Source: CBFGTJ01 sp965651815
GTDB taxonomy: Bacteria; Actinomycetota; Acidimicrobiia; Acidimicrobiales; Microtrichaceae
DNA: 64,000 nucleotides
Assembly: GCA_965651815.1 (NCBI GenBank)
Contig: CBFGTJ010000001.1
Span: 1-64,000 of the forward strand
Direction: 5' to 3'
Made by a program: the position numbers and the translations under genes. A model generated the notes under the pieces. The model worked only from the letters and a program-made list of their open reading frames with translations, did not search any database and had not been told where the DNA came from. Shown here piece after piece: positions 39,700-48,751 of this stretch. Positions within the stretch are counted from its first letter, which is position 1, and each line of letters starts with the position of its first letter.

Positions 39700-41382
39700 G
39701 TGTCGCAGATGCACTCCACCGGCTCCAACCTGCAGGTCGACCCGCAGTGGTACCGCTCCTCGGTGTTCTACGAGGTGCACGTCAGGGGCTTCTACGACGC
39801 CTCCGGTGACGGCAACGGCGACCTGCGCGGCCTGACCGCGAAGCTCGACTACCTCGAGTGGCTGGGCATCGACTGCCTCTGGCTGCTGCCCTTCTACCAG
39901 TCACCGCTGCGCGACGGCGGCTACGACATCTCCGACTTCTTCACGGTGCACCCCGACTTCGGCACCGTGGAGGACGCGGCGGAGCTGATCGAGCACGCGC
40001 ACCGTCGCGGGATCCGGGTCATCGCCGACATGGTCGTGAACCACACCTCCGACCAGCACCCGTGGTTCCAGGAATCCCGCCAGGACACGACGAACCCGAA
40101 GGCGGACTGGTACGTGTGGGGCGACGACGACCAGCGCTGGTCCGACGCCCGGGTGATCTTCATCGACTCCGAGCCGTCGAACTGGACCTGGGACCCGCAG
40201 CGCCAGCAGTACTACTGGCACCGCTTCTTCCACCACCAGCCCGACCTCAACTACGACAACGAAGAGGTCCAGCAGGCGATGCTGGACGTGATGTTCTACT
40301 GGCTCGGGCTGGGCCTCGACGGGTTCCGCCTCGACGCCGTGCCGTACCTGTTCGAGCGTGACGGCACCAACGGCGAGAACCTGCCCGAGACGCACGAGTT
40401 CCTGCGCCGGATCCGCAAGGAGGTGGACGCGCGCTTCCCCGGGAAGGTCCTGTTGGCGGAGGCCAACCAGTGGCCCGAGGACGTCGTGGAGTACTTCGGG
40501 CAGGGTGACGAGTGCCACATGTGCTTCCACTTCCCGATCATGCCGCGCATGTTCATGGCCCTCCGCAGGGAGGAGCGGACGCCGATGGTCGAGATCCTCG
40601 AGCGCACGCCCGACATCCCCGAGGGCTGCCAGTGGGGCCTGTTCCTTCGGAACCACGACGAGCTGACCCTCGAGATGGTGACCGACGAGGAGCGGGACTA
40701 CATGTGGGCCGAGTACGCCCAGGACCCGCGGATGCGGCGCAACCTCGGCATCAGCCGGCGCCTGTTCCCGCTGCTCGACAACGACCGGCGCCAGGCCGAG
40801 CTGCTGCACGCGCTGCTGCTCAGCCTGCCCGGCACCCCGATCCTGTACTACGGCGACGAGATCGGGATGGGCGACAACATCTACCTGGGCGACCGCGACG
40901 CGGTGCGCACCCCGATGCAGTGGACGATGGACCGCAACGGCGGCTTCTCCATGGCCGATTTCGCGCAGCTGTACCTGCCGCCGTCGATGGACCCGGTGTA
41001 CGGCTACCACGCCGTCAACGTCGAGGCCGAGCGCCGCGACGGCAGCTCCTTCCTCAACTGGCTGCGCCGCATGCTGCACGTGCGCCGCAGCCACCCGCTG
41101 TTCGGGCTCGGCGGCTTCGAGATCCTCGAGGTGTCGACCCCGTCGGTGTTCGCCTACCTGCGCCTGCCGGACCCGGAGGACTCGGGCAACCCCATCCTCT
41201 GCGTGAACAACTTCTCGGGCGCGGCGCAGCCCGCGGAGCTGTACCTGTCGCACCTCGCGGGGCGGGTCCCGGTCGAGCTCCTGGGCCGCGTCGCGTTCCC
41301 CCCGATCGGCGAGCTGCCGTACTTCGTGACGCTGCCGCCGTACGAGTTCCTGTGGTTCGAGCTCACCGAGCCGGCGGGGTAG
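39700..41382 (+). CDS. treS: Trehalose synthase (maltose alpha-D-glucosyltransferase)
   Basis: Interconverts trehalose and maltose, feeding maltokinase and GlgE. 560 aa, GH13. Conserved region SVFYEVHVRGFYDASGDGNG; nucleophile Asp in LDGFRLDAVPYL, Glu in VLLAEANQWPED and transition-state Asp in LFLRNHDELTLEM. GTG at 39700 is supported by a well-placed -10; ATG at 39709 is an alternative three codons later. The C-terminal domain ends normally (PYEFLWFELTEPAG) before TAG. Maltokinase follows in the +1 frame only 10 bases later. Confidence 0.94.
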   Translation: MSQMHSTGSNLQVDPQWYRSSVFYEVHVRGFYDASGDGNGDLRGLTAKLDYLEWLGIDCLWLLPFYQSPLRDGGYDISDFFTVHPDFGTVEDAAELIEHAHRRGIRVIADMVVNHTSDQHPWFQESRQDTTNPKADWYVWGDDDQRWSDARVIFIDSEPSNWTWDPQRQQYYWHRFFHHQPDLNYDNEEVQQAMLDVMFYWLGLGLDGFRLDAVPYLFERDGTNGENLPETHEFLRRIRKEVDARFPGKVLLAEANQWPEDVVEYFGQGDECHMCFHFPIMPRMFMALRREERTPMVEILERTPDIPEGCQWGLFLRNHDELTLEMVTDEERDYMWAEYAQDPRMRRNLGISRRLFPLLDNDRRQAELLHALLLSLPGTPILYYGDEIGMGDNIYLGDRDAVRTPMQWTMDRNGGFSMADFAQLYLPPSMDPVYGYHAVNVEAERRDGSSFLNWLRRMLHVRRSHPLFGLGGFEILEVSTPSVFAYLRLPDPEDSGNPILCVNNFSGAAQPAELYLSHLAGRVPVELLGRVAFPPIGELPYFVTLPPYEFLWFELTEPAG

Positions 41383-41392
41383 AAACACAGGC

Positions 41393-42745
41393 ATCGACGC
41401 CGCCGACTTCTCCCGAGAGCTCGCCCGACTCCTCCCGACGTTCCTCGCGGGGCAACGCTGGTACGCCGGCGTCGAGCGCCCGTCCCTGCAGATCCGGCGG
41501 ATCGACACCCTCGTCGACGGGTGGCCCACGCTGCTGTGGCTGCTGGTCGAGGTGCGCGGACACGAGGGCAAGGGGGCACCGAGCTGGTACCAGGTGCCGC
41601 TCGGGGCGACGCCGGAGCGGCCCGGCCACCTGCCGGACGCCGCGCTGCTGGGCCGCATCGACACGCCGCGGGGCGCCGCCCACCTGTTCGACGCGCTCGC
41701 GGACGACCACCTCGCCCTGGAGTTCGCCCACCACGTCGCACCCGACCTGCACCTCAACTCGGTGCGCCCCCTGCCGGGCGAGCAGTCCAACACCTCGCTG
41801 GTGCTCGACGAGCGCTACATCCTGAAGGTGTTCCGGCGGGTCCAGCCCGGGCCGAACCCGGACGTCGAGGTGACCGAGGCGCTCGGCAAGGTCGGCTTCG
41901 GCGGCGTGCCGGTGCCCGTCGCGGTGTGGCGGCGCAACAACACGGACCTCGCGGTCGTGCGCCGCTTCGAGCGGAGCCGCGGCGACGGCTTCGAGCTCGC
42001 GACGACCTCGCTGCGCGAGATGTTCAACCTCCGGCGGCCGCCCCGCGACTGCAAGCTGGACTTCGCCGCCGACGCGAGGTTGCTGGGCTCCGATGTGGCT
42101 CGCCTGCACGTCGCGCTCGCCGAGGCCTTCGGCGCCGAGCCCGCGGACGGTGACGCCTGGGCGAGCGACATGGTCGCCCAGCTCAAGCGGGTCGCGTCCG
42201 GGCGGCTCGACACCGACCGCATCACCTCGATCTACGAGCGGCTCCGCGGCGCGGTCGACCTCGGGTCCGCGATCCGCATCCACGGCGACCTCCACCTGGC
42301 GCAGGTGCTGCGCCTGCAGCGCCACTGGATGGTGCTCGACTTCGAGGGCGAGCCCGCCCGGCCGGTCGAGGAGCGCCGCCGTCCGTCGTCGCCGCTGCGC
42401 GACGTCGCGGGGATGACCCGGTCGTTCCAGTACGCCGCGGCGATGGCGCTGCGCGGCCTCGACGAACCGGACCGCGAGCTGCGGGTGCTCGCGGACGCCT
42501 GGACGGTGCGCAACGTCAACTCGTTCCTCGCCGGCTACGCCGAGGTCGACGCCGCGCACCGCCTGCTGCCACAGGCGCGCGCCAGCCGCGACGCGCTGCT
42601 CAGCGTGTTCGAGCTCGACAAGGCCGTCTACGAGGTGGCCTACGAGCTCGCGCACCGCCCCGAGATGGTCGACCTGCCGATCCAGGCGGTCGAGCGACTG
42701 CTCGCCGGCGAGGACGGGTCGCCGGCGGAGGGACCGGGGGGCTGA
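41393..42745 (+). CDS. mak: Maltokinase (start codon unresolved)
   Basis: Phosphorylates maltose to maltose-1-phosphate using ATP. Conserved residues begin with LPTFLAGQRWYAG near 41430, continue through the ATP-side KVFRRVQPGPNPDVEV, and include the catalytic loop IRIHGDLHLAQVL and the metal-binding LDFEGEPARP. In this frame there is no ATG, GTG or TTG between the upstream in-frame TGA at 41327 and a GTG at 41552, which lies about 40 residues inside the conserved N-terminus. The coordinate given assumes initiation at ATC 41393; a +1 frameshift from treS at its TAG is the other explanation. About 450 aa from that point, close to the known family size. Confidence 0.88.
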   Translation: MDAADFSRELARLLPTFLAGQRWYAGVERPSLQIRRIDTLVDGWPTLLWLLVEVRGHEGKGAPSWYQVPLGATPERPGHLPDAALLGRIDTPRGAAHLFDALADDHLALEFAHHVAPDLHLNSVRPLPGEQSNTSLVLDERYILKVFRRVQPGPNPDVEVTEALGKVGFGGVPVPVAVWRRNNTDLAVVRRFERSRGDGFELATTSLREMFNLRRPPRDCKLDFAADARLLGSDVARLHVALAEAFGAEPADGDAWASDMVAQLKRVASGRLDTDRITSIYERLRGAVDLGSAIRIHGDLHLAQVLRLQRHWMVLDFEGEPARPVEERRRPSSPLRDVAGMTRSFQYAAAMALRGLDEPDRELRVLADAWTVRNVNSFLAGYAEVDAAHRLLPQARASRDALLSVFELDKAVYEVAYELAHRPEMVDLPIQAVERLLAGEDGSPAEGPGG

Positions 42746-44686
42746 GTGGCCGACGCCTCGACCGCGGCTGCCCGACGGCCCGGGGAGCTCGACCGCCACC
42801 TCTTCAACGAGGGCCGGCACCGGCGCCTCTGGGAGCTGCTCGGCGGGCACCCGTGCGACGACGGGGACGGCGCCACCTTCGCGGTGTGGGCGCCGAACGC
42901 CCGGCGCGTCCGCGTGCTGGGCGACTGGTCGTCGTGGGGGACCGACACGTCCGCCGCGACCGAGCTGGAACCGCAGGGGACCAGCGGCATCTGGTGGGGC
43001 CACGAGCCCCGCGCCCGTGAGGGCCACCGCTACAAGTACGAGGTCCACGGCGCCGACGGCCGGGTGACGCTGCGCGCCGACCCGTTCGGCGCCGCGGCCG
43101 AGGTGCCACCGGCGACCGCGTCGGTGCTGCACCGCTCACGTCACGAGTGGGCCGAGCCCGGTGACGGGTGGCGTGCGCGGCGGGCGCAGCGGAACTCCGA
43201 GCGGCTCTCGATCTACGAGGTGCACCTGGGGTCCTGGCGACGCCACCCCGACGGGACCCCGCACTCGCTGTCCGAGCTCGCCGAGCCCCTCGCCGAGTGG
43301 GCGACCGGGCACGGCTTCACCCACCTGGAGCTCATGCCGGTCGCCACGCACCCGTTCGGCGGCTCGTGGGGCTACCAGGTCACGGGCTACTACGCCCCCG
43401 ACGCGAGGCTCGGGAGCCCCGACGACCTGCGCCGCTTCGTGGAGGTGTGCCACGAGCACGGCCTCGGGGTGATCCTCGACTGGGTGCCGGCCCACTTCCC
43501 CCGCGACGAGTTCGCGCTGGCCCGCTTCGACGGCACCGCCCTCTACGAGCACGAGGACCCGCGCCGGGGCGCCCACCCCGACTGGGGCACCCTCGTGTTC
43601 AACCACGGGCGAGCCGAGGTCAGGAACTTCCTCGTCGCCAACGCGCTCTACTGGCTCGAGGAGTTCCGCGTGGACGGGCTGCGGGTCGACGCCGTGGCGT
43701 CGATGCTCTACCTGGACTACTCCCGCAACCCCGGGGAGTGGGTGCCCAACGTGCACGGCGGCCGCGAGGACCTCGACGCGATCGGGTTCCTCCACGAGCT
43801 CAACACGGTGGTCCCCGAGGAGCACCCGGGCGCGCTGGTGATCGCCGAGGAGTCCACCGCCTGGCCGGGGGTCACGACCCCCGTCGCGGACGGCGGGCTC
43901 GGGTTCACCCACAAGTGGAACCTCGGCTGGATGCACGACACCCTCACCTACCTGCAGCACGACCCGCTGCACCGCTCGTACCACCACGGCGAGATGACCT
44001 TCCCGATGGTGTACGCGGGGCACGAGCGATGGGTGCTGCCGCTCAGCCACGACGAGGTGGTGCACGGCAAGGGCTCCCTGCTCGGCAAGCAGCCCGGCGA
44101 CGACTGGCAGCGCTTCGCGAACCTGCGGTGCCTGCTCGCCTGGCAGTGGTGCCACCCGGGACGCCAGCTGCTGTTCATGGGAGCGGAGCTCGCCCAGGAG
44201 CGCGAGTGGTCCCACGACCGGGAGCTGGACTGGCACCTGCTCGAGGACCCGCGCCACGACGGCGTGCGGCGCCTCGTGGCGGACCTCAACCGCACCCAGG
44301 TGGAGCACCCGGCGCTGTGGCGAGGCGACGACGAGGTGGACTCGACCTTCGCGTGGCTCGACCCGAACGACTACCAGCACTCGGTGTTCTCGTTCCGCAG
44401 GGACGTGCCCGGCGGGGGCCGGCCGGTGGTGGTCGTCGCGAACCTCACCCCGGTGCCCCGGCCCGGGCACCGGGTCGGGGTGCCCCGCGTGGACGTGGAC
44501 TGGCGGGTGGTGCTCGACACCGACGACGTCGCCTACGGGGGCTCTGGCCACCCGGTGCACCCGGCGGGCGGCGAGTCGTTCGAACCCGATCCCGACACCC
44601 CGTGGCAGGGCCAGCCCGGTTCGCTGCTGATCACCCTGCCGCCCCTCGCGGTCCTCGTGCTGGCACCCGACGACCCGACGTCCTGA
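42746..44686 (+). CDS. glgB: 1,4-alpha-glucan branching enzyme
   Basis: Introduces alpha-1,6 branches into linear glucan. 646 aa: N-terminal CBM48 (ATFAVWAPNARRVRVLGDWSSW, about 45-70), GH13 barrel with the nucleophile Asp in VDGLRVDAVASMLYLDY, Glu in LVIAEESTAWPG, and LPLSHDEVVHGKGSL, then a C-terminal beta-domain. GTG at 42746 follows the maltokinase stop with no gap, so treS-mak-glgB form one operon. Glucan made by GlgE would be its substrate. Confidence 0.96.
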   Translation: MADASTAAARRPGELDRHLFNEGRHRRLWELLGGHPCDDGDGATFAVWAPNARRVRVLGDWSSWGTDTSAATELEPQGTSGIWWGHEPRAREGHRYKYEVHGADGRVTLRADPFGAAAEVPPATASVLHRSRHEWAEPGDGWRARRAQRNSERLSIYEVHLGSWRRHPDGTPHSLSELAEPLAEWATGHGFTHLELMPVATHPFGGSWGYQVTGYYAPDARLGSPDDLRRFVEVCHEHGLGVILDWVPAHFPRDEFALARFDGTALYEHEDPRRGAHPDWGTLVFNHGRAEVRNFLVANALYWLEEFRVDGLRVDAVASMLYLDYSRNPGEWVPNVHGGREDLDAIGFLHELNTVVPEEHPGALVIAEESTAWPGVTTPVADGGLGFTHKWNLGWMHDTLTYLQHDPLHRSYHHGEMTFPMVYAGHERWVLPLSHDEVVHGKGSLLGKQPGDDWQRFANLRCLLAWQWCHPGRQLLFMGAELAQEREWSHDRELDWHLLEDPRHDGVRRLVADLNRTQVEHPALWRGDDEVDSTFAWLDPNDYQHSVFSFRRDVPGGGRPVVVVANLTPVPRPGHRVGVPRVDVDWRVVLDTDDVAYGGSGHPVHPAGGESFEPDPDTPWQGQPGSLLITLPPLAVLVLAPDDPTS

Positions 44687-44739
44687 CCCGCTGCTCAGCC
44701 GCCGGGACCGCCCCGGAAGGCGGCCGGCGCGGGGTCGGT

Positions 44740-44745
44740 TACGTT
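44740..44745 (+). promoter_or_regulatory. -10 element of the rhomboid gene
   Basis: TACGTT 6 bases before the GTG at 44752, no Shine-Dalgarno. Confidence 0.45.
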
Positions 44746-44751
44746 CGGCGC

Positions 44752-45660
44752 GTGGACGTCGACCTCCGCTGCCATCGGCACCCCGACCGCGCCGCAGGCG
44801 TGCACTGCCAGCGCTGCGAGCGCCCGATCTGCCCGACCTGCATGCGACAGGCCTCGGTCGGCTTCCACTGCCCCGACTGCGCGGGCAGGGGCGTGCCGGG
44901 CGGCCCCTACGGCGTGCGGCGGCCCTACGCGGGTCGGCAGCCCTACGCCGGTCGGCAGCGGCCGGCGCCCGCCGGGTACCGGCAGGTGGTCCGGGGCCAC
45001 GAGGACGTCGTCGCCGGCAAGGCGCTCATCGGCATCAACGTCGCCGCGTTCGTGCTCATGCTGCTCGGCAGCGGCGACCCGTACGGCGCGTCGGGCCGCG
45101 TGGCCGAGCTGGGGGTGCTGCACGGCTGGTACGTCGCGCAGGGGGAGTGGTGGCGGGTCATCACCGGTGCGTTCCTCCACGCGGGGCTGCTGCACCTCGG
45201 CATGAACATGCTCCTGCTGTGGCTGCTGTCCCAGGAGCTCGAGCCCGCGCTCGGCAAGGCCCGGTTCCTCGTGCTGTACGCCACGTCGCTGCTGGGCGGG
45301 TCGTTCGGCGTGCTCGTCGTGTCGCCCCTGTCGCCGACCGTCGGCGCGTCCGGCGCGGTGTTCGGCCTGATGGGGGCGCTCGTCGTGTTCCAGCTCCGCG
45401 CCCACCAGAACCCGTGGCGATCCGGGATCGGCGGGCTGGTGCTCATCAACCTGGTGCTGACCTTCGCCGTCCCCGGCATCTCGATCGGCGGGCACGTCGG
45501 GGGGCTGCTCGCCGGGGCCGCGGCCGGTGCGATCCTCCAGCCGCTGCGCTGGCCCCAGCACCTCGCCGGGGTCCGCACCGCGGCCGTCGTCGCGCTCGGC
45601 GCCCTGCTCGGGGTCGGGGCGGTCGCCCTCGCCCCGGAGCTCGTGGTCGCCGCCCTCTGA
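44752..45660 (+). CDS. Rhomboid-family intramembrane serine protease with N-terminal zinc-binding domain
   Basis: 302 aa. The N-terminal 40 residues hold paired Cys/His (CHRHPDRAAGVHCQRC, CPTCM, CPDC), a B-box-like zinc module frequent in actinobacterial rhomboids. A linker with a PYAGRQ repeat follows, then six membrane helices. GEWWRVITGAFLHAGLLHLGMN matches the rhomboid L1/TM2 region, GASGAVFGL carries the catalytic Ser and ISIGGHVGGLLAG the catalytic His. GTG at 44752 is chosen because the zinc domain starts immediately after it. In mycobacteria a rhomboid is encoded between cysM and murI; here the gene is 40 kb from that cluster. Confidence 0.92.
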   Translation: MDVDLRCHRHPDRAAGVHCQRCERPICPTCMRQASVGFHCPDCAGRGVPGGPYGVRRPYAGRQPYAGRQRPAPAGYRQVVRGHEDVVAGKALIGINVAAFVLMLLGSGDPYGASGRVAELGVLHGWYVAQGEWWRVITGAFLHAGLLHLGMNMLLLWLLSQELEPALGKARFLVLYATSLLGGSFGVLVVSPLSPTVGASGAVFGLMGALVVFQLRAHQNPWRSGIGGLVLINLVLTFAVPGISIGGHVGGLLAGAAAGAILQPLRWPQHLAGVRTAAVVALGALLGVGAVALAPELVVAAL

Positions 45661-45681
45661 GCGCCGGCGCCCCTCGGGGTG

Positions 45682-46497
45682 TCAGGCCGGTGCGGGCAAC
45701 GCGTCGGGCAGGCGGTCGACCGGCACGCCGGCCGCCTCGGCCGCGGCCGCGACGAGGGTCGCCGCGTACCGGGTCACCCCCGAGGAGTAGGCCGGGCACG
45801 CCTGCAGCATCACCGGCACCGTGCACAGGTGCCGGCCGTCGAGGTGGCGCACCCGGATCCCGTCGGCACCGCAGCCCTCGGGCTCCCCCTCGGCGGGGAG
45901 GCAGCCGAGGTGCATCGCCGCCACGCCGGTCGAGGGGTCGACGAAGAGGCGGTCCGCGCTCACGAAGGGGAGGCCCCGCTCGAGCGAGACCCGCGCGTAC
46001 ACCGCCGGCACCTCCTCGGCCGCGCTGCCGACGGCCGGGGGCGCGCCGACGAACGCAACGGGAACCCCCGCGCCCGACCACAGCGTGGCGGCCCACTCGG
46101 CGTCCTCCCCGTACGCGTCGGGGAAGGCACGCTCGTGGCCGTCCCCGTCCTCGAGGATGCACTGGGTGAGCCGGTTGCCGCTGAACGCGATCACCACCGC
46201 GTCGGGACGGAGCCGGCGCAGGTCGTCGCGCATGTCGCCGTGCCAGTCGCACTGCGCGGTGCCCGGGAACGCTCGCACCGTCACCGCCCAACCGGGCATC
46301 GCGCTGCGCACCCGGTCCTGCACCGCCGCCCGCGACTCCGCGACGAGCGAGTCGCCGTACACGACCAGCTGTCGAGGGGGAGGGCTGGGCGCGGGCGGTG
46401 GCTCGACCACCGCGGAGGGCGGTGGCACGCAGGCGGTCAGCAGCGTTGCGGCGAGCGCGACGCCGACGAGGACGGCGCGCCGGGGGGTCGGACGCAC
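45682..46497 (-). CDS. SGNH-hydrolase-like lipoprotein
   Basis: 271 aa. Lipobox LLTAC (Cys23), a Pro-rich spacer, then RQLVVYGDSLVAES as the SGNH block I. FPGTAQCDWHGDM and IAFSGNRLTQC resemble blocks II and III, with block III Asn present, and LDGRHLC near the C-terminus gives Asp and His. Six or more Cys suggest disulfides. A surface esterase or acetylhydrolase role is plausible; the substrate is unknown. It converges on the rhomboid gene with a 21-base gap. Confidence 0.75.
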   Translation of the reverse strand: MRPTPRRAVLVGVALAATLLTACVPPPSAVVEPPPAPSPPPRQLVVYGDSLVAESRAAVQDRVRSAMPGWAVTVRAFPGTAQCDWHGDMRDDLRRLRPDAVVIAFSGNRLTQCILEDGDGHERAFPDAYGEDAEWAATLWSGAGVPVAFVGAPPAVGSAAEEVPAVYARVSLERGLPFVSADRLFVDPSTGVAAMHLGCLPAEGEPEGCGADGIRVRHLDGRHLCTVPVMLQACPAYSSGVTRYAATLVAAAAEAAGVPVDRLPDALPAPA

Positions 46498-46536
46498 GCA
46501 GGGGGATCGGCAGCGGGCGTGCCCCGATGAGGATTT

Positions 46537-46995
46537 TCAGCGCGCCGCGTCGGTGACGAGCGTCGCCAGCGCCCGGAGGTTGCGGCGCCAGATCCGCCGC
46601 AGCACCGGCCGCGCGACCAGCACCCCCAGCGGACCGCCCAGCCACCACGGGAACCGGAGGCGCTCGGACCACTCGAAGCGCGTGCGCCCCGCGCCACGGC
46701 GGCCACGGCCCGGGCGCAGCGTGAAGGTGCCCGAGCCGGTCACGAGCCCGACGTGGCGGACCCCCATCCGCCGTGGCGGGTCCCAGGCCGTGATCTCCAT
46801 CCGGTCGACGGTGCGCAGGGGCCCGATCCGGGTCTCGCAGTCGAAGGTGGTGCCGACCCCCGAGGTGCGCTCCGAGGTGATCTCGATCGCGCGCGCGTCG
46901 TGCATCCAGCGGACGTGCGAGGTGACGTCCTCGAGCTCCCGCCACACGACCTCGGGTGGGGCGTCGAGCACGGTGCGGACCCGCAGGCGAGGCAT
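46537..46995 (-). CDS. SRPBCC (START-like) domain protein
   Basis: 152 aa, single polyketide cyclase/dehydrase-like helix-grip domain. Starts RVRTVLDAPPEVVWREL, continues WMHDARAIEIT and RTVDRMEITAWDPPRRMGVRH, and ends with a long amphipathic helix (LRRIWRRNLRALATLV). These proteins bind hydrophobic ligands in a cavity; which ligand is unknown. Divergent from the thioesterase gene, 63 bases apart. Confidence 0.85.
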   Translation of the reverse strand: MPRLRVRTVLDAPPEVVWRELEDVTSHVRWMHDARAIEITSERTSGVGTTFDCETRIGPLRTVDRMEITAWDPPRRMGVRHVGLVTGSGTFTLRPGRGRRGAGRTRFEWSERLRFPWWLGGPLGVLVARPVLRRIWRRNLRALATLVTDAAR

Positions 46996-47058
46996 CGGGA
47001 CAACGTAGCGGTGGGCGGCGTTGGCCACGACGGGGCGCGATCGGCAACCGTGTCGGGC

Positions 47059-47940
47059 ATGGACATCGAGCCCGGTGACATCCTCCGTGACACCACCCCC
47101 CACCCCGTCCCCGGCGTCGACGGCCGCTACGTGGCCGTGATCCCGGAGGCCTGGCGGGTCTTCTACGCGTTCGGTGGGGCGACGATGGCCACGGCGCTGC
47201 GCGCCGCGGTGGCGGAGGTCGCCCGGCCCGAGCTCTCGCTGCGCACGGCGGACGCGACCTTCTGCCAGGCGGTGCCGTGCGGTCCCGTGGCGCTGCAGGT
47301 CGAGGTGCTCCGCCAGGGCCGCACCGCCGCGCAGGCGCTGGTGCGGCTGTGGGCGATCGAGCACGAGGACGACGCGGCGGGCCCGGTCGGCAACGACCTC
47401 GTCGTCACCTGCGTCCTGGGGGAGGGCCGGGAGGACAGCCCCTACCGCTTCGTCGGCGCCCGGTTCCCCGAGGTGCCCGGACCCGAGGAGAGCGTGCCCC
47501 GCGCCGAGGCGGACGACAGCCCCTTCGCCCGCATCCCGTACCACCACCAGACCGAGTTCCGGCTCACCGACCCGTACCTGCGCCGCCCGGACGCGCCTCC
47601 CGGCGAGCCGCGGGCCTCGTCGTGGTTCCGCTTCAGGGTGCCGCCGCTGCGGGAGGACGGCACGTGGGAGCCGGCGACCCTCGCGCTGCCGGGGGACATC
47701 CTCGGCTCGGCGGTGCACGCCGGCACCGGCGGCGGGGTCGGGTTCTTCCTCGTCATCTCCCTGCAGATCAGCCTCCACCTGCTCGCCGACACGCGAGCGG
47801 ACTGGCTGCTGCAGCACACCGTCGCCCACCACGCGGGGGACGGGTACGCGTCGGGCACCGCCGAGCTGTGGGAGCCCGACGGGCGCCTGGTCGCGGTGGC
47901 GACCCAGTGCGCCAAGCTCCAGCCGCTCGACCCGGGCTGA
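47059..47940 (+). CDS. Thioesterase family protein (TesB-like double hot-dog)
   Basis: 293 aa. Two hot-dog halves: residues about 20-120 (FYAFGGATMATALRAAVAEV and the strand ALQVEVLRQGRTAAQALVRL) and about 150-290 (SSWFRFRVPPLREDG, LLQHTVAHHAGDGYASGTAELW). It resembles the acyl-CoA thioesterase TesB/HIP-type family, which hydrolyses acyl-CoA to free acid. Catalytic residues are not certain by eye. Its 3' end is 5 bases from the convergent methyltransferase. Confidence 0.82.
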   Translation: MDIEPGDILRDTTPHPVPGVDGRYVAVIPEAWRVFYAFGGATMATALRAAVAEVARPELSLRTADATFCQAVPCGPVALQVEVLRQGRTAAQALVRLWAIEHEDDAAGPVGNDLVVTCVLGEGREDSPYRFVGARFPEVPGPEESVPRAEADDSPFARIPYHHQTEFRLTDPYLRRPDAPPGEPRASSWFRFRVPPLREDGTWEPATLALPGDILGSAVHAGTGGGVGFFLVISLQISLHLLADTRADWLLQHTVAHHAGDGYASGTAELWEPDGRLVAVATQCAKLQPLDPG

Positions 47941-47945
47941 GCCCG

Positions 47946-48710
47946 TCAGCCGCCCGGGCGCCGGTAGCGGCTCACGTGGGTCGCCCCGTGCGGGTCGAAC
48001 GGGGCACCCTTCCAGTCGGCGTGCCGCGCGGCGAGCTCGAGCCCGGCCGCGGCCGCGAGCCGGTCGAGGTCCGCGGGCGGCGCGACGCGCAGCCGCCACG
48101 GCCGGAGGCGCACGGGCTCGCCGTCGACCAGCTCGACGTGCTGGCCGACGACCACCCCGGTCGACGGGTCCGCGTCGGTGGCGATCAGCACGACCCGCGA
48201 CGCGGTGACCTCCCGGACCTCGAGCCGGCGGTCCCGCTCGGGGAGCGGCGCGGGCACGAACGCCTCGACGACCAGGGTGCCACCCGGTGCGAGCACCCCG
48301 GCCGCCGCGTCGAAGCAGCGGGCCTGGTCCTGCTCCGACGGCAGGTTGAACACCAGGTTGAACGCCGCGACGACGACGTCGAACGGGCCCGCCGGCCACT
48401 GGTGGGGATCCCCGACGTCGCCGTGCACGACCTCGACGGTGGCGTCCCCGCCACGCAGCTTCCCGCGGAGCCGCTCCAGCATCTCCTCCGACGCGTCCAT
48501 GCCGGTCACCGGGTGGCCGGCCGCCGCGAGCGGCAGCGCCAGCCGGCCCGTGCCGACGCCGAGCTCGAGGATCCGGCCGCCGGGACCGGCGAGGTCCGAG
48601 AGCGCCGCGACCGCGGCGTCGGTCGCCTCGTCGCCCGGGTACCACTCGTCGTAGACGTCCGCGAAGCTGCGCCCGTAGGTACCCGCGTCGAAGCCCGAGC
48701 GATCCGGCAT
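47946..48710 (-). CDS. Class I SAM-dependent methyltransferase
   Basis: 254 aa. Motif I ILELGVGTGRLALPLA, acidic end of strand 2 in TGMDASEEML, motif II region VEVVHGDVGDPHQW and FDVVVAAFNLVFNL, then GGTLVVEAFVP. The fold is clear; substrate, small molecule or otherwise, is not. Divergent from the operon starting at 48752. Confidence 0.85.
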   Translation of the reverse strand: MPDRSGFDAGTYGRSFADVYDEWYPGDEATDAAVAALSDLAGPGGRILELGVGTGRLALPLAAAGHPVTGMDASEEMLERLRGKLRGGDATVEVVHGDVGDPHQWPAGPFDVVVAAFNLVFNLPSEQDQARCFDAAAGVLAPGGTLVVEAFVPAPLPERDRRLEVREVTASRVVLIATDADPSTGVVVGQHVELVDGEPVRLRPWRLRVAPPADLDRLAAAAGLELAARHADWKGAPFDPHGATHVSRYRRPGG

Positions 48711-48737
48711 GGGCGCAGTCTGCCAACCGGCGGGCAG

Positions 48738-48743
48738 TACATT
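48738..48743 (+). promoter_or_regulatory. -10 element of the MoxR operon
   Basis: TACATT 8 bases before the GTG at 48752, no Shine-Dalgarno. Likely drives the overlapping genes 48752-53819. Confidence 0.45.
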
Positions 48744-48751
48744 CGCCGCTC

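Noticed and set aside
41552..42745. Maltokinase starting at GTG 41552
   Set aside because: This start removes about 40 conserved N-terminal residues (LPTFLAGQRWYAG and onward), so it is unlikely to be the real beginning.
44698..44724. Terminator hairpin after glgB
   Set aside because: Only a 6-bp GC stem, which is expected often by chance in DNA of this composition.
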